A stretch of DNA of 64,000 bases from CAWDMW01 sp963803575 (GCA_963803575.1 CAWDMW010000002.1:1054001-1118000), one strand, 5' to 3'; counted from the first letter of the stretch, positions 8,817-17,235 are shown. Notes: generated from the sequence alone by a model not told the origin. Translations and numbers: made by a program.

Positions 8817-9739
8817 ATGTGTTCCTTGTTTAACATTTCATTCACGATGTATTTGGCGCTTTTCTCCACAGCAAGACGTTCCAGAGGTTCAAAATACCAT
8901 ACTGGGTCTAGTGTACGATCAAAGGAAACGGTAAGTGTTACTTTGGTCTGCCCTTCATCAACAGGCTCAAAAGTTAGTTCTGTGCCATGTAGCGTCATAT
9001 AGCCTGAAATATAGCTAGTATCTTTTATGCTGGTTTTTATGCGGTGGTCTGTCACCTCATCAAAGGTTACATTCATACTACCGCTATGGGTATTCGTAGA
9101 AAACCAGCGATGATACACAAAATCAAATCTGCGGACATCGCCTTCATTGAGTTCGATAGCGCCAATATGTTCAGGCATGGGGAATACCTTCAGCAGCCAA
9201 TGACGTTCACCCTGCAGCTGTACCGGGTTAGTCAAGCGATGCTTAAGCGTTTTTATATCAGCCTGAATCACTTGAGAGTAAGTTACTTCATTGTACCGAC
9301 TGAATGTTGTCTGATCCGACACGCCCTCTATGGACATGAGCACTACCATTGCTGGAATCATATGAACATTGAGTGAGCCTTTATCTGATTGGTGGCGAAC
9401 GTAATCAGCAATGAAGGCAATAAGTGTAAATACAAAGAATATTGGCATGAACATTACCAGACATACATATCCTTCCATCAAAATGAGCGAGACAGAAAAC
9501 ATGATGATAAGACTAGTCCGGAGATTGTTCCAGAACCGTTGCTTCCAGCTAGTTCCTTCGGTCACAGGCGTAAAATAATATAGGCCTAGTGATAGTGCGA
9601 ATGGTAAGGCAATATAAAGCAACCCGGTATGAAAGCTGTCTGTCCATATGAGCAAGCGAATCGCTAGAACAGATAACCCTATCAATAATATGGTTTTTAT
9701 GGCTCCGGTCGCTTTGTCATCCTGCTTAAAAAACGGCAT
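8813..9739 (-). CDS. Membrane protein with C-terminal SRPBCC/polyketide-cyclase-like domain
   Basis: The 308-residue protein has four to five hydrophobic helices in residues 18-140 (for example AIKTILLIGLSVLAIRLLIW). A soluble C-terminal half follows (from about residue 155) reading like a START/SRPBCC ligand-binding fold (VFPMPEHIGAIELNEGDVRRFDF, GQTKVTLTVSFDRTLDPVWYF). It is the first gene of the five-gene minus-strand operon and is divergent from the ArsR-type regulator, with paired operator-like repeats between them. The function is unknown; a hydrophobic ligand is plausible. Confidence 0.55.
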   Translation of the reverse strand: MPFFKQDDKATGAIKTILLIGLSVLAIRLLIWTDSFHTGLLYIALPFALSLGLYYFTPVTEGTSWKQRFWNNLRTSLIIMFSVSLILMEGYVCLVMFMPIFFVFTLIAFIADYVRHQSDKGSLNVHMIPAMVVLMSIEGVSDQTTFSRYNEVTYSQVIQADIKTLKHRLTNPVQLQGERHWLLKVFPMPEHIGAIELNEGDVRRFDFVYHRWFSTNTHSGSMNVTFDEVTDHRIKTSIKDTSYISGYMTLHGTELTFEPVDEGQTKVTLTVSFDRTLDPVWYFEPLERLAVEKSAKYIVNEMLNKEHI

Positions 9740-9773
9740 AGTGCTTGAAACCTTGGAGTATTTGTATTATTAT

Positions 9774-9825
9774 TTAGCTTATAGACTAACTATTACACAC
9801 GCAAAGTATTTAGTCAATAGGCTAA
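9774..9825. promoter_or_regulatory. Paired inverted 16-bp operator-like sites
   Basis: Two near-identical elements lie in the divergent intergenic region. TTAGCTTATAGACTAA is at 9774-9789 and TTAGTCAATAGGCTAA at 9810-9825. The reverse complement of the first is TTAGTCTATAAGCTAA, so the two match at all but two central positions, in opposite orientation, about 36 bases apart. Each is also an imperfect palindrome. Placement between the ArsR-type regulator and the operon it faces makes this the likely binding region of that regulator; this is inference from position and symmetry. Confidence 0.6.
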
Positions 9826-9844
9826 TTACTGTTTTAGGAAAATT

Positions 9845-10162
9845 ATGGAAAAAGTTTTTTCAGCGCTGTCATCTTCCGTTAGACGAAAGATTCTGGCTTA
9901 CTTGTCGGGATCAAGCATGACTGCGGGAGAAATTGCTGAGCGATTTGACATAACCAAACCCTCTCTATCCAAGCATTTAAGTATTTTGGAAAAAGCAGGG
10001 CTAATTCAGGGAGAGAAGAGGGGGCTATACATCCATTATAGCCTGGTTCAGCAAAACCTGATTAATACACTCAATGGATTTGTACAGGAAGTGTGTCCTG
10101 TTGGGCGTCCCATTAAGAAAGAAAGTCAAGACAGAGCAAAAAATAAAGTACAGGATAGCTGA
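9845..10162 (+). CDS. ArsR-family winged-helix transcriptional regulator
   Basis: The 105-residue protein has a classic ArsR winged helix: VFSALSSSVRRKILAYL, then the recognition helix in ITKPSLSKHLSILEKAGLI and the wing GEKRGLYIHYSL. It has no cysteine pair in the usual metal-sensing positions, so it is more like the non-metal autorepressor branch. It lies just downstream of the paired repeats at 9774-9825 and is divergent from the operon at 6045-9739. A GTG-started membrane protein follows one base after its stop. Confidence 0.85.
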   Translation: MEKVFSALSSSVRRKILAYLSGSSMTAGEIAERFDITKPSLSKHLSILEKAGLIQGEKRGLYIHYSLVQQNLINTLNGFVQEVCPVGRPIKKESQDRAKNKVQDS

Positions 10163-10163
10163 A

Positions 10164-10625
10164 GTGGAATATCTTCTTCTTAAATGGCTTCATATCCTTA
10201 GCTCAACCATCCTTTTTGGAACAGGGATTGGCAGTGCGTTTTATATGTTTATGGCGAATCGCAGGAAAGACATTGCCGGAATCTGTTTTGCCACTCGCCA
10301 TGTGGTGATAGCCGACTGGTTTTTTACCACGCCCTCCGTGATTATCCAACTAGCTACAGGATTATGGTTAGTTCATCTTGGAGGGTATTCACTTACAGAT
10401 AGCTGGATCATGTGGGGGCTAATACTCTACTTTTTTGCAGGATTGTGCTGGCTGCCAGTTGTTTGGATGCAGATTAAGATGCGTGATATGGCAAAGCATG
10501 CTTTGGAAACAGGTTCACAGTTACCCGAACGCTATTGGAAGATGGATAGGTGGTGGATTATTCTCGGCTCACTAGCTTTCCCTGCTATCGTGGTGGTATT
10601 TTATTTGATGGTTATGAAACCGTGA
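10164..10625 (+). CDS. DUF2269-like integral membrane protein
   Basis: The 153-residue protein has four predicted membrane helices and the pattern of the DUF2269 family (KWLHILSSTILFGTGIGSAF near the start, then RHVVIADWFFTTPSVIIQ and KMDRWWIILGSLAFPAI). The GTG at 10164 is chosen because it begins one base after the regulator's stop and gives the expected family N-terminus; longer frames would run through the regulator gene. The last 14 bases overlap the convergent diiron-protein gene. The function is unknown. Confidence 0.75.
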   Translation: MEYLLLKWLHILSSTILFGTGIGSAFYMFMANRRKDIAGICFATRHVVIADWFFTTPSVIIQLATGLWLVHLGGYSLTDSWIMWGLILYFFAGLCWLPVVWMQIKMRDMAKHALETGSQLPERYWKMDRWWIILGSLAFPAIVVVFYLMVMKP

Positions 10626-11301
10626 GAAGGTCTCTATATAGCCGGTCGAAAATATATGCTCCTAGTTCAAGACCTTGTTTTATAAAATATTGCTTTTTCT
10701 CATCCTCCCAAAATCTTTCTATCACAGCAAAAAACTCTTCTGCATGCTGAATATCCAAATCGGCATGTAGTTTATAGTGATAAAGTTCTTCTTCCTTTAC
10801 CCAGTTTCTTGCTACCATTGATTTTCCGATAAGCGCCGAAATATCAGCAAATGCCCTTTCTATAATTCCCATACAAGCAATACCAACCTCCAACTCATCA
10901 AATGTACACGATGTAGTAAGTACACTATTGAAAGCTCTTACCTGTGGAGATAGTACAACTTGTTCAAAATCTTCAACGTCACTGCCAATGGATTTCAGAA
11001 ATTTTTGAAAGATAGTTGCATGAAAATTATCTTCATTAAGTTCACCGTGCTCTTCTAGCACATTATGCAAAATATCTAACCTATCCTTCGCGTTTGGTAT
11101 GCGACCGACGAGAGCAGACATAGGGCGAGAAAAGAAAACCACCGCAAAGTAAAACTGTTCTTGTGTTTTCCTAAATTGCCCCAGAGGCATTTCACCATTT
11201 CGCAAGGTTTTGAAATAAGGATTTTCTAAAATACCAATTCGACTCAAAACTTCATTTGCATGTGCAGCAATTTGTGGTGCTGTTTTGTTGCTCTTATTCA
11301 T
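10612..11301 (-). CDS. Heme-oxygenase-like diiron (HDO/CADD-like) protein
   Basis: The 229-residue all-helical protein of the TenA/PqqC/heme-oxygenase fold has likely metal ligands E87 and H94 (in HGELNEDNFH), E148 (GIIERAFAD) and H179, D183, H186 (LHADLDIQHAEEF). From memory, the H-x3-D-x2-H and E-x6-H spacings match Chlamydia CADD, a self-sacrificing p-aminobenzoate synthase. A tyrosine at 29 and a lysine at 160 lie near CADD's proposed donor residues. A C1-folate role is therefore possible, but other HDO activities fit equally well. The remnant of a truncated gene lies immediately upstream (11305-11460). Confidence 0.7.
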   Translation of the reverse strand: MNKSNKTAPQIAAHANEVLSRIGILENPYFKTLRNGEMPLGQFRKTQEQFYFAVVFFSRPMSALVGRIPNAKDRLDILHNVLEEHGELNEDNFHATIFQKFLKSIGSDVEDFEQVVLSPQVRAFNSVLTTSCTFDELEVGIACMGIIERAFADISALIGKSMVARNWVKEEELYHYKLHADLDIQHAEEFFAVIERFWEDEKKQYFIKQGLELGAYIFDRLYRDLLTVS

Positions 11302-11304
11302 AGT

Positions 11305-11460
11305 TTATATCTCCGAGGTGTTGATTGGAAAATTATCAGGTAAGTTATCTGTAAAATATTCTATAGGGGTAATTTCTGTTCCGTCCATAACAACACAATA
11401 TGCGGCATCTGCATGTTTTTTTAGAAATGGTTGAAGTGCATTCAGAAGATATAAAATGGC
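11305..11460 (-). pseudogene. Truncated 3' end of an unknown gene upstream of the HDO gene
   Basis: About 50 codons read like real protein (LLNALQPFLKKHADAAYCVV then DGTEITPIEYFTDNLP) and end 3 bases before the HDO start, as expected for an upstream operon gene. Going upstream, the frame becomes antisense to a serine recombinase remnant at about 11456, so the 5' part has been lost at that junction. The family was not recognised. Confidence 0.5.
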
Positions 11461-12109
11461 TCTGCTAACCGACCGCAAAATCACCAGTGAGCGCAAATGG
11501 AAAAAGAAAGCCAATGGTGAGCAGATGGAATGGATTTATCTGCGGACGCAAAATCCAGATAACCTAGATAAGCACATCTGGGTTCCGCGTAAGAAGAGGT
11601 GATTACACAAATTGACGATGCCTTGAAATCTCTCGCATTACCAAACACCGAGGTGCTTCAGGAATTGCTGACGTATCTTTATAAAACGCACGGCAGCAAA
11701 AAACACGCGCACCGAATGGAAAGCAAAGAGCTGAAAGGTGAGCATGATGATATTCGGGATCGTTTAGATAAGCTGGTGGATTTGATGATCGAAGGTCGCA
11801 TCGCCGATGACGACTATCAAAAGAAACACCGCGCTTTGAAAAACCGCCAGATTGAAATTATGAACAAACTGCGTTCGTTGGATGCGGTGGACGGTCAATT
11901 CGCTAAACAGATGGATTACTTGATAAAAGTCGCCCACGGTTTAAGCAAATATCTTTGCTGGTTCTGAGAATTCTGAAAAACGAGAGCTTTTGAAAATAAT
12001 TTTTCAGAACCTCCAATTAAGGGGTAAAAAGCTTGAATATACAATGGCTTCACCATTTGATGAATTCGCAAAATGCACAGAAATTGCAGAATGGTGGACA
12101 CTCTCTTAG
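11456..12109 (+). pseudogene. C-terminal remnant of a large serine recombinase
   Basis: Three successive open stretches read as the C-terminal half of a large serine recombinase: a beta-ribbon-like part (11456-11602, KITSERKWKKKANGEQMEWI), the coiled-coil part (11599-11967, IRDRLDKLVDLMIEGRIADD then YQKKHRALKNRQIEIMNKL), and the last part (to 12109, SEKRELLKIIFQNLQLRGKK). Frames change at about 11600 and 11960. The N-terminal catalytic domain with its serine is absent, so it cannot be active. A 32-codon frame at 12091-12189 continues coding-like sequence. It may be the scar of the element that brought in the following genes. Confidence 0.7.
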
Positions 12110-12191
12110 ATAGTTCGAACCAATTAGTCGAGCAATTACAAGACTGGGCGGTGATACTCAATGCCCGTGAGCAACGGTTGGCGGCCTAATC

Positions 12192-12215
12192 TGCTTCGTT
12201 AGGAAGCATTTTTTT
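12192..12215 (+). terminator. Rho-independent terminator
   Basis: A perfect 6-bp stem TGCTTC/GAAGCA with loop GTTAG is followed by seven T residues. It lies after the recombinase remnant and just upstream of the DUF488 gene, so the latter starts its own transcription unit. Confidence 0.75.
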
Positions 12216-12272
12216 GGATAGTCTTTTACAAAAACAACGTATCAAGTTATGCTCAAACCTAGAGGAAAATGT

Positions 12273-13154
12273 ATGTTTTACAGACAGAAAATATTATTGG
12301 CGCTGATCGAAGCCTTCGGGGGACGACTGAAGAGTCGTGACCTTCAGAAGCACTTGTTCCTGTTCACGCAAAAGTGCCAACAGGACAAAAGCTACGAGTT
12401 CGTGCCTTATAAATATGGCTGTTTTTCATTTCAATCCTACGCCGATCGTAGAAACCTTGCTGATGCTGGACACTTGATGCAGGGAGATGATTGGGAGCTG
12501 AGTGAGGATGGATATTTGAAGCAACTGAAAAAAGGTGACGCCCAAAAGATATTAACGTTCAAAAAGCATTATGAGCATTTATCTGGCGATGATTTGATTA
12601 AAGAAGTTTATCGAGGCTTTCCCTATTATGCGATTAATAGTCAGATTGCTAATCGGTTGATGAATGACAATGAACTCGCTTTTATCGAAGCTGAACGCCC
12701 CTCTCAAGCAGAGCCATGTTTTTTTACGATTGGTTATGAAGGTCAAAGTTTTGAACATTACTTGAACCGATTGATACGTAATAATGTTAAGCTACTGTGT
12801 GATGTGCGGAAAAATCCATTGAGTCGTAAATACGGATTTTCTAAATCCACGCTAAGCGATAGCCTCAAAAAGCTGGGCATTGAATACCGACATATACCAG
12901 AGCTAGGCATTGTCTCTGAGAAACGTAAGGAACTTAAATCGCAGTCTGATTATGATCGGCTGTTTGATGAGTATGAGAAAACAACGCTCAAGGACAACCA
13001 CGAAGCACTAAGCCAATTAAGGTCTTTGTTGGCAACCTATAAGCGCGTGGCTATCACTTGCTTTGAAGCGGAGCCATGCCAGTGTCATCGCGGTCGAGTC
13101 GCAAAGCAACTGGCAAAGCTTCCTGACTGGGATTGCCCGATTGAACATATTTAA
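12273..13154 (+). CDS. DUF488 protein with N-terminal Panacea/SocA-like domain
   Basis: This is a 293-residue protein when started at the ATG at 12273, preferred over 12249 because AGAGGA lies 6 bases before it. Residues about 1-140 (LQKHLFLFTQK, FVPYKYGCFSFQ) look like the helical Panacea/SocA-type domain of phage-associated and antitoxin proteins. Residues 150-293 are DUF488, with ITCFEAEPCQCHRGRVA and the CDVRKNPLSRK motif. The gene downstream begins 8 bases later. DUF488 has no firmly known activity; the two-domain form next to a recombinase scar suggests mobile or defence-related cargo. Confidence 0.7.
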   Translation: MFYRQKILLALIEAFGGRLKSRDLQKHLFLFTQKCQQDKSYEFVPYKYGCFSFQSYADRRNLADAGHLMQGDDWELSEDGYLKQLKKGDAQKILTFKKHYEHLSGDDLIKEVYRGFPYYAINSQIANRLMNDNELAFIEAERPSQAEPCFFTIGYEGQSFEHYLNRLIRNNVKLLCDVRKNPLSRKYGFSKSTLSDSLKKLGIEYRHIPELGIVSEKRKELKSQSDYDRLFDEYEKTTLKDNHEALSQLRSLLATYKRVAITCFEAEPCQCHRGRVAKQLAKLPDWDCPIEHI

Positions 13155-13162
13155 AGGAAGCT

Positions 13163-13987
13163 ATGCCAAGAGAGCGCATTTTAATTGCCGTAAAAACCTA
13201 TCCAACGCTTTCTGAGTCGCATGTAGAGCTGGCGTGTACCGCTGGATTCCGCGAGGATGGAAGTTGGATCAGGCTTTTTCCGATTCCCTTTCGTCGATTA
13301 GAGAACGAACAACGTTATAAGAAATACCAGTGGATCGAGGCTGATATTGCCAAGGCCAAAAAGGATAAACGTCCTGAAAGCTTCAATATTATTAATACTG
13401 ATACCATTGTGGTTCAGGAGGAGCTTTCTACAGAACGTAATTGGGAAGCACGCAGGCGCATTGTTTTAGCTAACAACAAGATACATACGAATCTTTCCGA
13501 GCTAATCAAAGGTGCGCATGATAACCAAATTTCGTTAGCTGTCTTTAAACCTAGTTCCATTAACGGCTTTAAGGTTGAAGCAGCACCTAAAGAATGGCCG
13601 GAAGATAAGCTCAAACGTGTTTTGGAAGGCATGAAGCAAACCAGCTTTTTGGATGAGTCTGATGATATTGCTGAGTTTAAGATCATGCCGAAATTACCCT
13701 ATAAATTTTCTTATCGCTTTACGGATGATGCTGGTAAATCCAGTAAGTTGATGATCGAGGATTGGGAGGTTGGCCAGCTCTACTGGAGCTGTCTAAAATC
13801 GAGTGCATCTGAAGAAGAAGCACTGAAGAAAGTTGAACAGAAATATATGGATGATTTTGCAAAAACTAAAGACCTGCATTTGTTCCTTGGAACAACGTAT
13901 GAGCATCATAATAAGAAAGCACCTAATCCGTTCGTAATCATTGGCACTTTCCACCCGCCTATTGAAAACCAAAAATCTCTATTTTAG
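13163..13987 (+). CDS. Unknown protein paired with the DUF488 gene
   Basis: The 274-residue soluble protein begins PRERILIAVKTYPTLSESH and contains GFREDGSWIRLFPIPFR, a pattern seen in proteins adjacent to DUF488 genes. It is rich in Lys/Glu with no signal peptide or membrane segment. A conserved late segment reads LHLFLGTTYEHHNK and PFVIIGTFHPP. The 8-base spacing implies one operon. No catalytic motif was recognised. The intact frame contrasts with the broken phage genes that follow two bases after its stop. Confidence 0.6.
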   Translation: MPRERILIAVKTYPTLSESHVELACTAGFREDGSWIRLFPIPFRRLENEQRYKKYQWIEADIAKAKKDKRPESFNIINTDTIVVQEELSTERNWEARRRIVLANNKIHTNLSELIKGAHDNQISLAVFKPSSINGFKVEAAPKEWPEDKLKRVLEGMKQTSFLDESDDIAEFKIMPKLPYKFSYRFTDDAGKSSKLMIEDWEVGQLYWSCLKSSASEEEALKKVEQKYMDDFAKTKDLHLFLGTTYEHHNKKAPNPFVIIGTFHPPIENQKSLF

Positions 13988-13989
13988 CC

Positions 13990-14575
13990 ATGACCTTCGA
14001 TATCACAGTACAACACGACCTCAAGAAATTGAGGCGGCAGCTTAAACGCGCTTGAAACCAAGGTCGCACCGCAGGCGACGGTGCGCACCCTCAACCGGGT
14101 GGCTAACAGCGCAAAGGTGGCGAGCGCCAGACACATCGCGCCGCAAATGAATAGCAGGCAGGCTGCTGTGAAGCGCCGCATTGAAACACGCAAGGCCACG
14201 CACAAGACGCTGTGGGCAACGCTGGTGGCACGCGATCGTGCGCTGCAGTTGATTGAGTTTGTAATCGGTAGCAAGAAGCCAACGCAACAACCCGGTGGCA
14301 AACGTGGTGTGGTGCGAGCCAAAGTGTACGGCAAGACACGCACGCTGAACCAAGCGTTCATCGCGCCACGCAGACGAGGCTCAAGTAAGACAACGGTTTA
14401 CATGCGTAAGAGTGGCAAACGCCTGCCGCTTAAAATGCTGTACGGCCCCGGCATCATGCAGTTGTTCAAGCAACGAGAGAACGACCAGGTGATGCAAATG
14501 AAAGTGTTGGAGCGCTTCCCAATTGAGTTCCGACGCAACCTCGACTTCTACATCAACAGGATCAAACGGCGCTAA
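13990..14575 (+). pseudogene. Phage minor tail protein Z-like, frameshifted
   Basis: The ATG at 13990 opens MTFDITVQHDLKKLRRQLKR, typical of phage minor tail Z/tail-completion proteins, but the frame stops at 14055. The +1 frame continues at once as a basic protein (TLNRVANSAKVASARHIAPQ, then VYGKTRTLNQAFIAPRRRG) to 14575. One indel between about 14040 and 14055 separates the parts; joined, they would give about 195 residues. The position, before the terminase instead of among the tail genes, is unusual. Confidence 0.7.
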
Positions 14576-14607
14576 CCCGCTGGGGTGAATCGGTGGGATT
14601 AAAAAAG

Positions 14608-14656
14608 GTACTCCCGGCCCGTCCCCCCTGCGGGTACGCCGAGGGCGCGGCGTTTT
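14608..14656 (+). other. GC-rich hairpin region, candidate packaging (cos-like) site or terminator
   Basis: A C/G-rich stretch is bounded by imperfect inverted repeats GTACTCCCG (14608) and GCGGGTAC (14630-14637). A 5-bp CGCCG/CGGCG hairpin with a T4 run follows (14637-14656). It lies between the Z-like gene and the ParB-methyltransferase gene, upstream of a Nu1/GpA-type terminase, a class that cuts at cos sites. Either a terminator or part of a cos region fits; cohesive ends cannot be read from the sequence. Confidence 0.35.
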
Positions 14657-14740
14657 ACTAGCCACAAATTCTAGAAAAGCATTTCGTTTCGTTTGGGCGG
14701 GGTGCAAACCTTTACATATCAAAGACTTAACATGCGAAAC

Positions 14741-14772
14741 AGCGAAATGGCCTTATTTGGAGCCATTTCGCT
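14741..14772. repeat. Perfect 11-bp inverted repeat upstream of the ParB-methyltransferase gene
   Basis: AGCGAAATGGC and GCCATTTCGCT form an 11-bp perfect stem with a 10-base loop (14752-14761), 48 bases before the ATG at 14820. There is only a short T-rich run after it (AAGGTTTT). It could be an operator for the phage late genes or a weak terminator. Confidence 0.45.
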
Positions 14773-14819
14773 AAGGTTTTGTATGCACAGAATTAATCAA
14801 CAAAACAGAGGCAGAAAAC

Positions 14820-16053
14820 ATGAAAGTAGAGCTGATTGATATTGGTCGGGTGGTTCCTTATGTGAGAAATCCACGCCGTAACGAAAACGCCATCACCAAA
14901 GTGGCGGCATCGATTAAGGAATATGGTTTTCGTCAGCCTATTGTGGTGGATGAGGAGCTGGTTATTATTGCAGGCCACACGCGCCTGCAGGCGGCGCAGT
15001 CGCTGGGGTTAAAGAAAGTACCCGTACACATAGCCACTGGCCTCACACAGGCGCAGATAAAGGCTTACAGGCTGGCTGACAACCGTACCCATGAAGATGC
15101 CGAGTGGGATGAGGAATTGCTGGCGATTGAGCTTGGCGAGTTGGACGAGCTGGGCTTCGATTTAGATCTGACCGGGTTTGAAGCCATTGAGCTGGAGAGA
15201 GTTGCTCGATGGCGCGGCAATGGATGGTCTCACGGATGATGACGAAGTGCCGGAAGCACCGGAGACTCCGGTTAGCAAAGAAGGTGATGTCTGGCTGCTA
15301 GGTGATCATAAGCTGATTTGCGGCGATAGCACCAAAGCAAAAACGATGAAGAAGCTGATGGGCGATGAGCTGGCGGATATGGTGTTTACCGACCCGCCTT
15401 ACAATGTCGATTATGGTCAAACCATGAAGGATAATCTGCGCGGCAAACCGCGTAAGATCAAAAATGATAATCTCGGTGGTGAGTTTAAGCAGTTCCTGAC
15501 CGATGCCTGCGGTGAAATGGTGAAGGTTTGCAAAGGAGCGCTGTATATCTGCATGAGCTCATCGGAGCTGCATACGCTATTTGCAGCGTTTAATGATGCT
15601 GGTGGCAAATGGTCGACCTTTATCATCTGGGGTAAGAACCACTTTACCATGGGCCGGGCCGATTATCAACGGCAATACGAGCCTATCCTCTATGGCTGGC
15701 CGGATGGCAATAAACATTTCTGGTGTGGTGCGCGAGATCAAAGCGATCTGTGGCATTATGATAAGCCAAGGACTAACGATCTGCATCCGACCATGAAGCC
15801 TGTGGAGCTGGTGTGCCGGGCGGTGGAAAACTCGAGTAAAACGAAAGATATCGTGCTGGATTCATTTGGTGGCTCTGGCACGACGATGATTGCGTGTGAG
15901 AAGCTGAAGCGCAAAGCGCGGCTGATTGAGCTTGATCCGATATTTTGTGATGTGATTGTGAAACGGTGGGAAGAGTTCACCGGCAACAACGCGAAGCTGG
16001 CCGGTGAAAAAAAGACGTTTGCGCAGATCGCTGCGAAGCGTCAGGAGGCTTGA
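14820..16053 (+). pseudogene. ParB-like nuclease domain fused to class beta DNA methyltransferase, one frameshift
   Basis: The N-terminal ParB/Srx-like domain (residues 1-110) has LVIIAGHTRLQAAQSLGL and DNRTHEDAEWDEELL. A DNA methyltransferase domain follows, with catalytic motif IV TDPPYNVDYG ahead of the AdoMet motif DSFGGSGTTMIACEKL, the class beta order seen in CcrM-type N6-adenine enzymes. A single extra T near 15205 breaks the frame; without it the reading continues ELERVLDGAAMDGL. The ParB-methyltransferase fusion is a known phage form, probably protecting phage DNA from host restriction or mimicking host methylation. The recognition site cannot be predicted. Confidence 0.8.
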
Positions 16054-16539
16054 GCCTCAATGAGGCGGTAGCCGCGCACGCCTTCGCTGGTGGTAAAGGC
16101 TTCGATCGGCAATCCGCGCTTCTTGCGTAGGTTTGAGAGATGGCCGCGTACCGAGTGTGGTTTCCATTCCGTGGCTTTGATTAACTCAGCCAAGGTGGTG
16201 CCATCTTCGCGGGAGAGCAGCTCGATGATAATCGATTGTTTGGTTTCGCGCTTCGGTTCGTCCCCCGGCGTTGCATCCTGTTGCGGCGTGTTGCTTGGCG
16301 TTGCCTCGCGTTGCGGTGCGTTGCTTGCTGCTGCAAGCCCGGCATCGGATAAGAGGTAGGTTTCTTTGCCCATGTCGGTGAAGCGTTTGTTGATCAAACC
16401 CTTTGCCAGCATGGAGTCGAGGCTCTTTTGCCGGATCATCGGGTTTTTGATATGGCCCATGCATTCGGTGATGCAGGTGGCTGGGTTTTTAATGGCATCG
16501 TCGATGATGCGTTGTTGCGTTCGGTGAAAGTTTTGTCAT
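16041..16539 (-). pseudogene. DUF3489-like small winged-helix protein, frameshift near the 5' end
   Basis: The C-terminal part (16041-16140 region) has TLAELIKATEWKPHSVRGHL and KRGLPIEAFTTSEGVRGYRL, the DUF3489 signature, probably a DNA-binding winged helix. The natural start is likely the ATG at 16539, preceded by AAGGAG. A one-base shift near 16522 breaks it from IIDDAIKNPATCITECMGHI and the rest. It is convergent with the methyltransferase gene and overlaps it by 13 bases. It could be a regulator of the phage late region; this is unproven. Confidence 0.7.
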
Positions 16540-16656
16540 TTAAACACTCCTTGGTTTGGTTAAAATTTGCCCTTGTGGACACTCCTATGAATGCTTCAAT
16601 CGCAGGCTTAATCAAGTCAATTCGATGGAAAAAATTGAATAAAATGAGTGTGTTAA

Positions 16657-17235
16657 ATGGCAACGTCCTATCCTGTATCAACCATCGCCAAATTGTTCGG
16701 ATTAACCGAGCGACGCGTGCAGCAGCTGGCCCAAGAAGGGATTATACCGAAGCCGGAGAAGAACCAGTACGAGCTGGTGGGAAGCGTTCGATCCTACATC
16801 GATTATCTGCAGCAGCGTGCGTTTGGCAAAGGCGCTGTGCCGCAGGATACGCATCTTGAGCGTGCGCGATTATTAAAAGCGCAAGCGGATATGGCAGAGA
16901 TTGAACTGGCCGAGCGCACCGGGTCGCTGGTGACGGTGGAGCGCGTGGAGGCGGATTGGACGGATATGGTGACTGCATGCCGGGCGAAGATGCTCGGCAT
17001 CCCAACCAAGACTGCTTACCAAATCGCCCATTTAGAAAAACCGGAAGAAATTGAGAAATTCCTCAAGCGCACCATTTACGAGGCGCTGGCGGAGATGGCT
17101 GATTATGAAACCACAACAGACGAAGACCTATCCGAAAGCCTTGAAGAAGGTGGCGTTAGCTTGGATGCCGCCGCCGGAGCTGACGGTGAGCCAGTGGGCG
17201 GATCAGTTTCGGAGGCTGAGTCCGGAAGCGAGTAG
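16657..17235 (+). CDS. Terminase small subunit (Nu1-like)
   Basis: The 192-residue protein begins with an excisionase-like winged helix (VSTIAKLFGLTERRVQQLAQ, then EGIIPKPEKNQYELV) that binds the packaging site in Nu1-type small terminases. A helical region follows (LERARLLKAQADMAEIELAE) and RAKMLGIPTKTA, also typical. The last ~44 residues are encoded across the start of the large subunit gene (131-base overlap) and are of low complexity, so the true end may be earlier if an indel is hidden here. Confidence 0.82.
   Translation: MATSYPVSTIAKLFGLTERRVQQLAQEGIIPKPEKNQYELVGSVRSYIDYLQQRAFGKGAVPQDTHLERARLLKAQADMAEIELAERTGSLVTVERVEADWTDMVTACRAKMLGIPTKTAYQIAHLEKPEEIEKFLKRTIYEALAEMADYETTTDEDLSESLEEGGVSLDAAAGADGEPVGGSVSEAESGSE

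Noticed and set aside
17105..17235. 131-base overlap of small and large terminase genes as a dual-coded region
   Set aside because: The small-subunit tail here is low complexity and an undetected indel could shorten it, so dual coding is not supported.
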